From an uncultured Candidatus Melainabacteria bacterium (GTDB lineage: Bacteria > Cyanobacteriota > Vampirovibrionia > Gastranaerophilales > Gastranaerophilaceae): a stretch of DNA of 64,000 nt. The stretch covers positions 62,001 through 126,000 of the forward strand of contig CANNUY010000003.1 of assembly GCA_947525005.1 (NCBI GenBank), given 5' to 3'. Position numbers and translations under genes: made by a program. Shown here one piece after another: positions 45,442 to 54,750 of this stretch. Below the pieces are notes generated by a model. It ran no database searches. It saw only the letters and a list, made by a program, of their open reading frames with translations, and had not been told where the DNA came from. Numbering within the stretch: position 1 is the first letter of the stretch; each line of letters opens with the position of its first letter.

Positions 45442-45981
45442 ATGAATGTAGTACAACCTATAAAAAAGATAGAAGATATTCAAAAGATTAAAAAATATTT
45501 GGCAAAAAAGCAAAGAGATGTACTGCTTTTTAGTTTTGGGATAAATACAGGGCTCAGAATATCTGATATATTATCGCTTGATGTTGGGAATGTAAAGGGC
45601 CGAGATCATATTGAAATTAGAGAGAAAAAGACGAATAAGTATAAGAAATTCCCGCTTAATAGGTTTTTGAAGGAGGAGATTGATTTATTTGTAGAAGGTT
45701 TGCCTGGGGAACAACCGCTATTTTATACACAAAAACATTGCAGGCTTGATAGAGCACAGGCATATAGAATTTTGAATAAGGCTACACAAGCCGTTGGGGT
45801 GAAGGAGAGAATCGGAACACATACACTGAGAAAGACATTCGGGTATCATCATTATAAAAAATATAATGATATAGTACTCCTGCAAAAAATCTTTAACCAC
45901 TCATCACCATCAGTAACACTTCGCTACATCGGAATCGAACAAGACACGATCGATGAAAGCTATATAAATTTTTATTTATAG
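45442..45981 (+). CDS. Minimal tyrosine recombinase (179 aa)
   Basis: Catalytic residues of the family are in place: Arg39 (TGLRISD), Lys near 64, His127-x-x-Arg130 (THTLRKTF), His153 (FNHSS) and Tyr162 (LRYIGI). The usual N-terminal core-binding and arm-binding domains are missing, so it is about half the length of phage integrases and resembles small integron/SSV-like or XerD-related solo catalytic domains. The start is the ATG at 45442; a TTG two codons earlier is also possible. It probably moves the island at the tRNA-Ile repeats. Confidence 0.88.
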   Translation: MNVVQPIKKIEDIQKIKKYLAKKQRDVLLFSFGINTGLRISDILSLDVGNVKGRDHIEIREKKTNKYKKFPLNRFLKEEIDLFVEGLPGEQPLFYTQKHCRLDRAQAYRILNKATQAVGVKERIGTHTLRKTFGYHHYKKYNDIVLLQKIFNHSSPSVTLRYIGIEQDTIDESYINFYL

Positions 45982-46006
45982 AATATGCTTGTAATAAAAT
46001 ATAAGT

Positions 46007-46666
46007 ATGAAAACACAAGAAGAAATTGTATTTAAATCAAATGGCTGGCAAACTGTCAATAGGCTTGGACTTTTGAATGAAAATTATCACACGCTTATTC
46101 TAAATTACAATGAGCTAAAAAATGAAATTATAAAAATACAAACTGGTGCTGAACCAATATTGTTATTATTTAACAACCTAAATTTAAATCGTTATATTTT
46201 CAATTTTCTCGCTTCAACTACTGCTTTAATCGATTCTTGTAGAAATACAATGAAGTTTTATAAAGAAACAGATTTATATAAAACATATGAAGATGATGTA
46301 AAAAAGTTATTTGCAAGAAATAAAGAAGCAATATTCATAAAAGATATAAGAAATTGTATGATGCATTATAAGATAATTTTCCCTTGCCTTTCCGATAATA
46401 ATCAAGTTAGTTTTGAAGTCTATCAATTAAATGAATTTAAAGGATGGACATCGTTATCAAAAGAATTTATTCAAGAACAAGGAAAATTTGTTACTATAAT
46501 ACCCTTGATAGAAAATTATTTTAAAAGATTAGAACCTTTTTATATGGAGATTTATTCAAAAATAAGAGAATTTCATCGAGAAGATTTTAAGGAAACAATT
46601 AAACTCGCTTCTGAAATTGATATGGCTTTGCCAAATATTTATTTCAAATTGGCATATAAAGTCTAA
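46007..46666 (+). CDS. HEPN-like protein with Rx4H motif (219 aa)
   Basis: I do not recognise a named family, but residues 115-120 are RNCMMH within IKDIRNCMMHYKII, which is the R(x4-6)H motif of HEPN RNases, in an all-helical protein. It lies 26 nt after the recombinase on the same strand and about 95 nt before the RM genes. By analogy with other HEPN proteins it may be an RNase toxin or an abortive-infection effector. There is no antitoxin-like partner of its own next to it. The assignment rests on the motif only. Confidence 0.6.
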   Translation: MKTQEEIVFKSNGWQTVNRLGLLNENYHTLILNYNELKNEIIKIQTGAEPILLLFNNLNLNRYIFNFLASTTALIDSCRNTMKFYKETDLYKTYEDDVKKLFARNKEAIFIKDIRNCMMHYKIIFPCLSDNNQVSFEVYQLNEFKGWTSLSKEFIQEQGKFVTIIPLIENYFKRLEPFYMEIYSKIREFHREDFKETIKLASEIDMALPNIYFKLAYKV

Positions 46667-46760
46667 TTATAAATAATTAATGATTGTGATATAAATCGCT
46701 TTACAATTCATCATAATAAGAATTTTCATGCTAATATGGATATACAAGTGAGGGTTAGTT

Positions 46761-48821
46761 ATGGAAAAGATTATTGCTGAAATCAAACGACTTAGTTTAT
46801 TTAATGAAGAAGAGCAACAAAGATTAATAGATAAATTAAGGGAAAATGATAAGGGAAAAACAATTGTTGAATGTTTGGTTCGAAAAACGGACATAATCTT
46901 AACCCCAGAAGAAGCTGTAAGACAACTATTTTTAGATAGATTAATAAATGAATATAAATATCCTGTATCTAGGATTAAATTAGAACATGCTATTCATTTC
47001 GGTCGTGAAGTAAAGCGAGCAGACATTGTCATTTTTGAAAAAGAACGCCCTGCAACAGAGTACATAATTATTGAACTAAAGAAATCAAAAGAAAAAGATG
47101 GTAAAGAGCAATTACGTAGTTATTGTAATGCAACAGGGGCTACGATGTCTGTTTGGACTAATGGTTCTCAAATAACATTTTTTAATAGAAAAGATCCTAA
47201 TTATTTTGAAGAAATTCCAAATATTCCAACAGAAACCCAATCATTAAAAAATATTTTAGATGAACCTTTTACATTAAAAGATTTAATTATAAAAGATAAA
47301 ATTTTAAAAGAAGGAAAATCTTTAAGACAAATTATTGAAAATATGGAAGATGAAGTTCTTGCAAATGCTGGTGTAGATGTATTTGAAGAATGTTTCAAGC
47401 TTATTTTTACAAAGTTGTATGATGAAAGTTTAAGTAAGAAAGATAAAGAAATTATAACCTATGATGTTGATAGTAATTGTGAATGTGAATCATTAGCAGA
47501 TTTAGAATATAAAGAATACATAGAATTGGTAAAAAAAGTTAATGATAAAAAATTTAGACAACTTGAATTCAGAAATAAAGGCGAAACCGATTTAGAACTA
47601 AAAAATAAAATTCAAAAGCTCTTTGATAGTGCTAAAACAAAATGGAAAGGTGTTTTCACTGAAGATGCAAAAATAAACCTTTCTCCATCGCATTTATCAG
47701 TTTGTGTTTCAAGTATTCAAGATGTTAAATTATTCAATTCAAATCTTCAAATCATAGATGAAGCTTTTGAATATCTAATCAATAAATCTTCTAAAGGTGA
47801 AAAAGGACAATACTTTACTCCTCGTCATGTAATTGATATGTGTGTAAAAATGTTAAATCCGCAAAAAGGTGAATATATGATAGATACTGCATCGGGTTCT
47901 TGTGGTTTCCCTGTTCATACAATCTTTAAGATTACAGGTAAATTATTCTCAAATGCTGATATTCCGGATGACGAAAAAGAGAATGTTTTAAAAATTTTTG
48001 GTATAGATTTTGATGAAAAAGCTGTTCGTGTTGCAAGAACTTTAAACTTAATTGCAGGGGATGGCAATACCAATGTTTTGCATTTAAACACTCTTGATTA
48101 TGATAGATGGAAAAATACAATAGAATCTCTTGAATGGTATGATACTTATGGAGAAGGTATTAAACGATTAAAAAAATTACAAAAAGATAAAGACTCATAC
48201 AAAGAATTCAATTTTGATATATTAATGGCAAATCCACCTTTTGCAGGTGATATAAAGGAACAAACAATTCTTGCAAAATATGATTTAGCTTTTAAAGATG
48301 AAGCAAAAAATAAAATGAAGCCTAAGGTTGGAAGAGATATTTTATTTATCGAAAGAAACTTAGATTTCGTAAGACCTGGTGGAAGACTTGCAATAGTATT
48401 ACCTCAAGGTAGATTTAATAATACATCTGATAAAGATATAAGAGAATATATTGCGCAAAAAGCAAGAATTCTTGCAGTAGTTGGTTTGGATGTAAATACG
48501 TTTAAACCCCACACAGGAACCAAGACAAGTGTTATGTTTTTACAAAAATGGAATGATGATGATTCTAATAAAAGATATTATTGTCCAAAAGTTGAAGACT
48601 ACCCTATCTTTTTTGCAGTGTCAGAACAAAGCGGGAAAGATAACTCAGGAAAATATATATATGCAACAGATGAAAACGGTCATTTAATACTTGATAAACA
48701 TGGACATTTTGTATTAGAGCATGATCTCCACAACCATGATGGAGACTTGCCAGATGGTATAGCAGAAGCATTTATTGATTTTGCAAAATCTGAAAAACTT
48801 TCTTTTTGGAGTGAAGAATAA
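46761..48821 (+). CDS. BcgI-like RM subunit: nuclease fused to N6-adenine methylase
   Basis: 686 aa. Residues ~50-170 resemble the HsdR N-terminal nuclease domain: LTPEEAVRQLFLDRL, then GREVKRADIVIF (Asp88) and YIIIELKKSK (Glu105, Lys107), i.e. a PD-(D/E)xK core. Residues ~330-660 form an HsdM-type methylase: GQYFTPRHVIDMCV, motif I DTASGSCGF (~374), motif IV ILMANPPFAG (~490). It should both cut and methylate at a site chosen by the specificity subunit encoded next (TAATG overlap), as in type IIB/IIG BcgI. No helicase (HsdR translocase) is present in the window. Confidence 0.88.
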   Translation: MEKIIAEIKRLSLFNEEEQQRLIDKLRENDKGKTIVECLVRKTDIILTPEEAVRQLFLDRLINEYKYPVSRIKLEHAIHFGREVKRADIVIFEKERPATEYIIIELKKSKEKDGKEQLRSYCNATGATMSVWTNGSQITFFNRKDPNYFEEIPNIPTETQSLKNILDEPFTLKDLIIKDKILKEGKSLRQIIENMEDEVLANAGVDVFEECFKLIFTKLYDESLSKKDKEIITYDVDSNCECESLADLEYKEYIELVKKVNDKKFRQLEFRNKGETDLELKNKIQKLFDSAKTKWKGVFTEDAKINLSPSHLSVCVSSIQDVKLFNSNLQIIDEAFEYLINKSSKGEKGQYFTPRHVIDMCVKMLNPQKGEYMIDTASGSCGFPVHTIFKITGKLFSNADIPDDEKENVLKIFGIDFDEKAVRVARTLNLIAGDGNTNVLHLNTLDYDRWKNTIESLEWYDTYGEGIKRLKKLQKDKDSYKEFNFDILMANPPFAGDIKEQTILAKYDLAFKDEAKNKMKPKVGRDILFIERNLDFVRPGGRLAIVLPQGRFNNTSDKDIREYIAQKARILAVVGLDVNTFKPHTGTKTSVMFLQKWNDDDSNKRYYCPKVEDYPIFFAVSEQSGKDNSGKYIYATDENGHLILDKHGHFVLEHDLHNHDGDLPDGIAEAFIDFAKSEKLSFWSEE

Positions 48822-50254
48822 TGAAATATTCTATTGTTAACTATTGTGATACAAGTAATGCCCTTGATAAAAGGTTGGATCCTGAATATTGGTCACCTGA
48901 AGCATTAGAAGCTGAAAATTCAATTATTGGGCAACCATTGGAGAAATATATTGAAAGTGGTTATAGAGTTGTTTATGAAAATACAAAAATAATAGATAAA
49001 ACATTCCAAAAAGAAAATGATTTGCCATTTTTTATTCAATCAAGCGATATTGAAGATTGTTGCATAAATATGGATACAGTTAATTGTGTTTCTAATACCG
49101 ATTGGTATCGCTATCCAAAAGGAAGAATTAAAAAGGGAGAAATACTTGTCGAAGTCAAAGGTAACGTAAAGAAAGTTGCTATTGTTACCGATGATATCCC
49201 GGACAAATCATTAGTTAGCGGAACTTTGTATAAACTATCCATTAAAAACATTAGCAGTTTTTTTGTTATATGTTTTTTATCCTGTAAATATGGGCAAACA
49301 TTAAAAAATAGGCTTGTATGCAACATTGCTACTCCATTTATCAATAAAGAAGGATTATACAATATCCCGATTCCGGACAGTTCTACAAATTTGCAAAATA
49401 AAATTGAAAATATTTACAAGAACTCTATTAAATTAAAAGCATCAACTAAAGTATTATATAAACAATCGGAAGAATTATTATTAAAAGAATTAGACTTATC
49501 AAATTGGTACCCTAAACATAAATTGTCGTATGTGAAAAACTTTTCTGATGTTAATTCAGCAAATCGCTATGATGCAGAATATTTTCAACCTAAATATGGT
49601 GAGATATTAAAAATTATAAAAGAAAGCTCAAATGGTTATGACATATTAGGGAATATTGTAAGCATAAAAAAAGGAATTGAAGTTGGTTCTGATGAATATC
49701 AGGGAAATGGAATTCCTTTTGTTCGGGTTAGTAATTTAAATAAATTTGGAATTAATAAAAATAATCAACAATATATTTCGCAAAAAACTTATGATAGATT
49801 GACGTTAGAATATCAGCCACAAAAAGGTGAAATTCTCTTGTCTAAAGATGGAACAGCAGGAATTGCGTATTATATAGATGAGACTCCCCAAAGGATGATT
49901 CTTTCTGGAGGAATATTAAGATTAACAATAACAGATTCTGAATATTTACCTGAATATTTGACATTAGTACTAAATTCGATACTTGTTCAGCAACAAATTG
50001 AAAGGACTTATAGTGGAGCATTAATCCACCACTGGTTAATAAATGAAATAAATAGTACTCTCATCCCTAAGTTAGATATTCAGAAACAAAGAAAAATAGT
50101 AGAAAAAATTCAAGTATCCTTTAAATATAGAAAGCAATCTAAGCAACTTTTGGAAATAGCAAAAAGAGGGGTCGAAATTGCAATAGAACAAGACGAAGAT
50201 ATTGCAGCAAATTGGATTAATCAAGAATTGCAAAAAATAGGAGTTGAATTATAA
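48821..50254 (+). CDS. Type I-like specificity subunit (HsdS family)
   Basis: 477 aa with two target-recognition domains: first ~40-200 (FIQSSDIEDCCINMDTVNCV, KGEILVEVKGNVKK), second ~265-440 (LGNIVSIKKGIEVGSDEYQG, KGEILLSKDGTAGIAYYI). Each is followed by a helical spacer (LQNKIENIYKNSIKLKAS, QKQRKIVEKIQVSFKYRK). This is the arrangement that reads a bipartite DNA site. Start and stop overlap both neighbours by one base (TAATG), so it is co-translated with the nuclease-methylase and the following HEPN-like gene. Confidence 0.92.
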   Translation: MKYSIVNYCDTSNALDKRLDPEYWSPEALEAENSIIGQPLEKYIESGYRVVYENTKIIDKTFQKENDLPFFIQSSDIEDCCINMDTVNCVSNTDWYRYPKGRIKKGEILVEVKGNVKKVAIVTDDIPDKSLVSGTLYKLSIKNISSFFVICFLSCKYGQTLKNRLVCNIATPFINKEGLYNIPIPDSSTNLQNKIENIYKNSIKLKASTKVLYKQSEELLLKELDLSNWYPKHKLSYVKNFSDVNSANRYDAEYFQPKYGEILKIIKESSNGYDILGNIVSIKKGIEVGSDEYQGNGIPFVRVSNLNKFGINKNNQQYISQKTYDRLTLEYQPQKGEILLSKDGTAGIAYYIDETPQRMILSGGILRLTITDSEYLPEYLTLVLNSILVQQQIERTYSGALIHHWLINEINSTLIPKLDIQKQRKIVEKIQVSFKYRKQSKQLLEIAKRGVEIAIEQDEDIAANWINQELQKIGVEL

Positions 50255-51024
50255 TGCCGAGTTATATTGCCCATATTACAAAATGGAAAGAACGTGCAAG
50301 AATAGATTTTTTTACAGAATTTGTAAAAGCTTGGATCCCTTTTAATGCATGGTATAACCAATATTATAGAGATGTTAATAGTGATAGAGAAATTCTAAAT
50401 GAGATAAAAAATGATAGTTATGTTAAAACAAAACTAAAAAGATTATTAGAAAATGAAGATACTGAAGCTAATAATTTTAGGAATAATTTAGAAAATTTGC
50501 ATGAAATATTAGAAAACTTACAATTAAAAAATAATGGTTTTGATGTAAATTTTATAAATGTTGTTATTGAAAGAAATAAAAATAAGGAAATTAAAAAGAC
50601 CTCAAGAGGTATAGACTATTGTGCAATATATTCTGGTGGTAGATTTTGTGCAACGGTAACAACTTCCGATGGAGAAAAAACACTAAATTATTCACATACG
50701 GAATATGATTTTGCTCATTTCGAAGAAAATGTTAGGAATTCTGGAATTAGTGATACTCAAGTTGGCTATATAAGAAGCTGTTTTAAGGATATCAATCCTT
50801 ATATTCCACAAAATTTAATTACAACAGATGAGAGCAATTGCTTACGAGTTGGGAAATTTAAATTTGTAAATAACTCAGATTTGATCAGTAAAGCAATTAT
50901 TGAAAACATATATTCATTAAGATGTATGCTTTTTCACGGTTCAATTGAACCTAGGGAGGATACTGAAAAATTATATGAGAATGCATATTATATTCTTAAA
51001 GCTTTTTTAGAAGCAATAGAATAG
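50254..51024 (+). CDS. HEPN-like protein coupled to the RM genes (256 aa)
   Basis: The C-terminal ~80 residues look like a HEPN domain: LRCMLFHGSIEP contains Arg223-x4-His228, with a final helix (YENAYYILKAFLEAIE). The N-terminal ~200 residues are of mixed alpha/beta type (FVKAWIPFNAWYNQYY, YCAIYSGGRFCATVTT) and unrecognised. Its ATG overlaps the specificity-subunit stop (TAATG), so it is made with the RM proteins. An RM-coupled HEPN RNase would suit a back-up abortive response if restriction fails. Motif-based only; the protein may instead be a structural partner. Confidence 0.65.
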   Translation: MPSYIAHITKWKERARIDFFTEFVKAWIPFNAWYNQYYRDVNSDREILNEIKNDSYVKTKLKRLLENEDTEANNFRNNLENLHEILENLQLKNNGFDVNFINVVIERNKNKEIKKTSRGIDYCAIYSGGRFCATVTTSDGEKTLNYSHTEYDFAHFEENVRNSGISDTQVGYIRSCFKDINPYIPQNLITTDESNCLRVGKFKFVNNSDLISKAIIENIYSLRCMLFHGSIEPREDTEKLYENAYYILKAFLEAIE

Positions 51025-51152
51025 CTTGATTAAATTTTACCTTCGAGTGATGAATACGACACTATAAAAAGATGAAAGTTTATGGTAAATGTGGAATTTG
51101 ACATTATACCGAAAGAGTTCAAGCAACTTATTAAATAAGCACTATTTTGTGA
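51025..51152. other. Non-coding gap, right side of the island
   Basis: No gene seen between the last island gene and the right repeats. Confidence 0.4.
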
Positions 51153-51230
51153 ACATATAAAAAAGTACACCGTAAGAACTAATATAGAACCCTTATCAGA
51201 CCTATCGTAAAAGGATACTTAATTATTATA
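51153..51230. repeat. Diverged repeat unit at the right edge
   Basis: ACATATAAAAAAGTACAC at 51153 and CCCTTATCAGACCT at 51191 line up with the 123-bp left-edge units, but are heavily mutated. It lies about 160 bp before the next unit, similar to the 171-bp period of the left array. Confidence 0.55.
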
Positions 51231-51337
51231 CTCGGCAGAGTGCTCTAACCACGTACTGAATACTTAGAGCGTACTAAGATAAAATAAACTCAATGTTTGA
51301 ATCATTTTTGTAGCATATAAAAAAGGACACCAACTGG
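51231..51337. repeat. 107-bp direct repeat at the tRNA-Ile terminator (attR-like)
   Basis: Two mismatches from 43402-43508. Homology ends inside the tRNA-Ile terminator (after CAACTGG), where the intact terminator continues as TGTCC and the left copies diverge. This places the exchange point at or near the terminator of the tRNA gene, a usual integration target. Confidence 0.75.
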
Positions 51338-51348
51338 TGTCCTTTTTT
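51319..51348 (-). terminator. tRNA-Ile terminator
   Basis: Hairpin GGACACCA/TGGTGTCC with a 2-nt loop and A/T runs on both sides; directly downstream of the minus-strand tRNA-Ile gene. The left half recurs in the island-edge repeats. Confidence 0.9.
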
Positions 51349-51351
51349 ATA

Positions 51352-51425
<74 letters not shown>

Positions 51426-51502
51426 TCAGTTATTCCGTATAATTAAGATATCACGAACAAATTCTAAAATCAAGTTTTATTTTTCATGTATTTTTAATAC
51501 TT

Positions 51503-51563
51503 TTGTAACAAAATGTAAAGACTTTCTTAAAAATTCTAAAGTTCTAAAAAAAAATGTCGTAGT
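51503..51563 (+). promoter_or_regulatory. Sigma-28 (FliA)-like promoter with upstream TTGTAACA element
   Basis: TAAAGTTC (51537-51544), 11 nt, GTCGTAGT (51556-51563), 38 nt before the start of the MGLAASQ gene. A TTGTAACAAAATGTAA element precedes it (51503-51518). The same two-part layout, with the same A-run spacer, is found before the paralogue at 26519-27250, so it is conserved between duplicated genes. Confidence 0.6.
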
Positions 51564-51600
51564 TAGTAGTATAGAATTAGAAAAGGAGTAAAAAGGACCA

Positions 51601-52413
51601 ATGGGTTTAGCAGCTTCACAAGCTCGTCTATTGACTTTGACGTCTAGGCAGCATTCAATTGAATATAAAGCTCAAAAACTTGAAGCCGAAAAGCTACAGC
51701 TCGCTAACGACTCTGATCAAGTATATAATACTTATCTTGCAGCGTTAGATGCTACCAAGGTTCAGTACAGATTCGTAAACAACGATGGTACAACAGCCTT
51801 TTCTAATGCTACTTTCGGTGATTTAAAAAATGCAGGGTTCTTGTTTAGTGTAAATGGTACTATTTGTAAAGACTTTACTGCAGTTAAAAAAGCGTTAAAA
51901 GAACAAGATATAGTTGATTTAACAGCAGGTGATTCTTATACATTGTTGTCAACATTGATTCAAGAAGGCTATGTTGTTGTCGTTGAAAAAGATGCTGATG
52001 CATCAGAATATTATGAATACGATACAAATGCTGGTACATTATCATATAAAAATCCGATAGAAACCGACGAAAATTGGACATATACATTCACAGATGATGG
52101 TCTAAAAGCTGGTGCAAAAGTTCAAAATGGTCACGGTAATGATATTGATGTCTATGATGAATTGTTTAAAGTTTTCGGTGACTCAAGCGTTTCTACTTCT
52201 ACAAAACTTCAAGAAGTTTCTGATGAAATTGGTTTGAAGAAGGCTGAAGCTCAGTACGAAGCAGATATGAATAAAATTAACAAAAAAGATGCTAGATTCG
52301 ATACTGAATTATCTCAACTTGAAACAGAACGTAACGCAATCAAAGAAGAAATTGAATCATTGAAAAATGTTGCAAAAGAAAACGTAGATAGAACATTCAA
52401 GATATTTACTTAA
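51601..52413 (+). CDS. MGLAASQARLL-family protein (270 aa)
   Basis: Paralogue of the 243-aa protein at 26519-27250: both start MGL(S/A)(S/A)SQARLL.LTSR and end with ETERNAIKEEIESLKNVAKE followed by a short NVDRTFKIFT tail; the middle (~60-200) differs. Long N- and C-terminal helices are predicted to pair, as in flagellin-like subunits, with the variable middle exposed; that is inference. GGAG precedes the ATG (with AAAAGGACC directly before it). Two such genes under similar sigma-28-like promoters suggest a cell-surface or appendage component. No signal peptide. Confidence 0.85.
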   Translation: MGLAASQARLLTLTSRQHSIEYKAQKLEAEKLQLANDSDQVYNTYLAALDATKVQYRFVNNDGTTAFSNATFGDLKNAGFLFSVNGTICKDFTAVKKALKEQDIVDLTAGDSYTLLSTLIQEGYVVVVEKDADASEYYEYDTNAGTLSYKNPIETDENWTYTFTDDGLKAGAKVQNGHGNDIDVYDELFKVFGDSSVSTSTKLQEVSDEIGLKKAEAQYEADMNKINKKDARFDTELSQLETERNAIKEEIESLKNVAKENVDRTFKIFT

Positions 52414-52546
52414 TGAATATTAACTTTTGTAACGCTTTTTAGAGTATTGAAATTACCCTCTCTAAGTTTGGTTTTATATATATGGAGTACAATATCCGTA
52501 TATTTATTGAGAGCAAATTGTACAACCGTAGCAAAGAGAGATAAAT

Positions 52547-54022
52547 ATGGCGAGCGTTTCAGGTACAAATGGATCATCAGGAACAAATGTCTACTCAGAA
52601 GTATGGCAAAAGAGTTCCCCATATCTTCAAAATGCAGGTCTTGATTCAATATATTCAACCAAGATTGGTAATCTTTTGAGTGGAAATGCTGATGCTATTC
52701 TTACTGATGCAACAGATCAATTTGCTGACGCTGTGATAAAAGAACCTGTTCTCAATGGAATGGTTAAAGGTGGTATTGATATAGTAAAAACCGTTCTTCT
52801 TGGTAATTATAACACAGGTAAAGATGTCCAAGAAGCTGGGCAAAATTTATTGGATATAAATACTGTAACAACTTCAAGCAACCAAGTTGCAGATGCTGGT
52901 AATAATGCTAGTACTCAAATTGTTCAAACACTTCAAGGTGACATGGATAGTAAATCAGCTGAAGTTGATGAAGCCGTATCTGTTATTACAACAAAAGCTC
53001 AAGATGGCACAAAGCAAATTGAAGAAACTGTTGAAAAAAATAATGAAGCCGTAGATACAATAACTAAAAATCAAGAGCAAATTGATCAAAATAACGCACA
53101 AATTCAAGAAAAACAACAAAGAATGAATGAGTTAGCAAGTCAAATTGCTACTAAAAAAGCTCAATTGGGTATCAAATCGCAAGCGCCTGCAAAACCTCAG
53201 CCACTACCACAAGCAAATCAAGGTGATGACAAAGCTGATAATAAAGATGTAGAATCTGGTGCTAATCAACAACAGTTTGTCCCAATGTCACAAGATGGAA
53301 TTCAAGATTCAGAATTGCAAGCATTGATAACAGAATATAATGGTCTTGGAGTTGATATTGCTGGTCTGCAACAACAAAATGCAACTCTTTCTACAGAAAA
53401 TATTTCTAGTCAAGAAACTTTAACAGATAATGTTGAAACAACGCAAGATAGTATCACAGAATCTATTGAAGTTTCAAATGAGCAATCAGCAAAAATTGAT
53501 GAAGCAGCTAATAACATTATAAGTATGGCAAAAGATGCGTCATCTGCTATAAACGAAGTTCAAAATATGTTGAAGGGACAATTCCCTCAATTTGATAAAT
53601 TAACACTTGTTAAATTGGCAACCTCAGTTACTAAGGCTGCCGTTTGTGGTACAAATTCTGGACTATTAGCAACAGCAGCTGCAACGATGGGTGCTACTTC
53701 TATCTTTTCATTTGGTGCAACGGCTGCAAAAGCAGCTGAATTGGGTGCCGCATCTGCAGACCAAGCAGCTGCAAGTGCTAAAAATATTGCAACAAATGTT
53801 GCAGGGAAAGTTCTTCAACAACAAATGACTCAATACATGAACAAGACTTTTTCTGATATTGGTAAAATGATTGGAGTTGATTTATCTTCTATAACTTCTG
53901 TTATGAATCAATACATTCAAGAGCAATCTAATCTATCAAAAGATTCTTTAGCTCAATTTACTCAGATTGCTCAAAGTAATGATGCAATAAAATCAGATGA
54001 TAAAGATACCTCTGCAGCTTAG
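52547..54022 (+). CDS. Coiled-coil hypothetical protein (491 aa)
   Basis: An AGAGAGA ribosome site precedes the ATG. Residues ~130-340 are Gln/Asn/Thr-rich helices with heptad character (IEETVEKNNEAVDTITKNQE, then QIDQNNAQIQEKQQRMNELA), broken by a Pro/Gln linker (APAKPQPLPQANQ). The C-terminal part is Ala-rich with a hydrophobic patch (LLATAAATMGATSIFSFGAT), reminiscent of methyl-accepting or secreted translocator proteins, but no domain is recognised. It follows the MGLAASQ gene by 133 nt and could be exported by the same route. Its stop overlaps the convergent mlaE end by 4 nt. Confidence 0.75.
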   Translation: MASVSGTNGSSGTNVYSEVWQKSSPYLQNAGLDSIYSTKIGNLLSGNADAILTDATDQFADAVIKEPVLNGMVKGGIDIVKTVLLGNYNTGKDVQEAGQNLLDINTVTTSSNQVADAGNNASTQIVQTLQGDMDSKSAEVDEAVSVITTKAQDGTKQIEETVEKNNEAVDTITKNQEQIDQNNAQIQEKQQRMNELASQIATKKAQLGIKSQAPAKPQPLPQANQGDDKADNKDVESGANQQQFVPMSQDGIQDSELQALITEYNGLGVDIAGLQQQNATLSTENISSQETLTDNVETTQDSITESIEVSNEQSAKIDEAANNIISMAKDASSAINEVQNMLKGQFPQFDKLTLVKLATSVTKAAVCGTNSGLLATAAATMGATSIFSFGATAAKAAELGAASADQAAASAKNIATNVAGKVLQQQMTQYMNKTFSDIGKMIGVDLSSITSVMNQYIQEQSNLSKDSLAQFTQIAQSNDAIKSDDKDTSAA

Positions 54023-54750
54023 AGATAAAATACAAAATTGATTATGAAGTCTGCCATTAATAAGTATATGGTAGATTTTATTGCTGCTTGAGTAGTTGAA
54101 ATTCCGACTTCTTTTGCACCACCAGTTGTTTCATAACCCTGTGTTGCGCAAACATCAGCAATCAATAATCCAAAAACTAAAGCTTTAAATATGCTTATAT
54201 AAAAGTCTTTGAGTTTTAGCCATGCCCATACTGAATTGATATATCTGTGTGGGTGAAGTTTGATAGTCATATAAGCTACAACCATACCACCTAAAACTCC
54301 AACTAATTCTGCAATAATCGTAACCATTGGAACTGTTATTGCACTAGAAAGTAATCTTGGTGCAAAATAATATCCAACAGGGTCAACTTTTAAAGTTTTT
54401 ATTGCATCAACTTGTTCTGTAACTTTCATATTAGCAATTTCAGCTGAAATTGCAGTCCCTGCTCTAGCTCCAATCGATAATGCAACAAAAGCAGGTGCAA
54501 TCTCTCTAATAATCATTACAGTAATTGTTCCGCCAATATAACTATCAGCGCCACTCATTAAAAATTGTTTAGAGATTTGAATAGTGATTACAGCAGCTGC
54601 AACAAATGATATAATCAATGAAATAAACAGTGAGTCATAACTGATTGCTGCAGCTTGCGTAATAGCATGCTTAAATCTCATTTGTCCTGAACAAATGTAT
54701 TTAAGTGCTGTGATAAAATTTTCAACACATTTCCCTAAAAAACTAATCAT
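54019..54750 (-). CDS. mlaE: MlaE/YrbE-type ABC permease
   Basis: 243 aa from the ATG at 54750, overlapping the ilvE stop (ATGATTAG). Five to six membrane helices, with the conserved MlaE features: VMIIREIAPAFVALSIGARAG, SAEIANMKVTEQVDAIKTLK, and GLLIADVCATQGYETTGGAKEVG. In diderms this permease works with MlaF (ATPase) and MlaD to move phospholipids between membranes. MlaF and MlaD are not in the window; the pairing with ilvE is accidental or lineage-specific. Confidence 0.9.
   Translation of the reverse strand: MISFLGKCVENFITALKYICSGQMRFKHAITQAAAISYDSLFISLIISFVAAAVITIQISKQFLMSGADSYIGGTITVMIIREIAPAFVALSIGARAGTAISAEIANMKVTEQVDAIKTLKVDPVGYYFAPRLLSSAITVPMVTIIAELVGVLGGMVVAYMTIKLHPHRYINSVWAWLKLKDFYISIFKALVFGLLIADVCATQGYETTGGAKEVGISTTQAAIKSTIYLLMADFIINFVFYL

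Noticed and set aside
46761..51024. Standard type I restriction system
   Set aside because: No HsdR translocase gene; instead a nuclease domain is fused to the methylase, as in BcgI-like enzymes.
43797..51024. Island as a prophage
   Set aside because: No capsid, terminase, portal, tail, lysis or replication genes; only a recombinase and defence/toxin genes.
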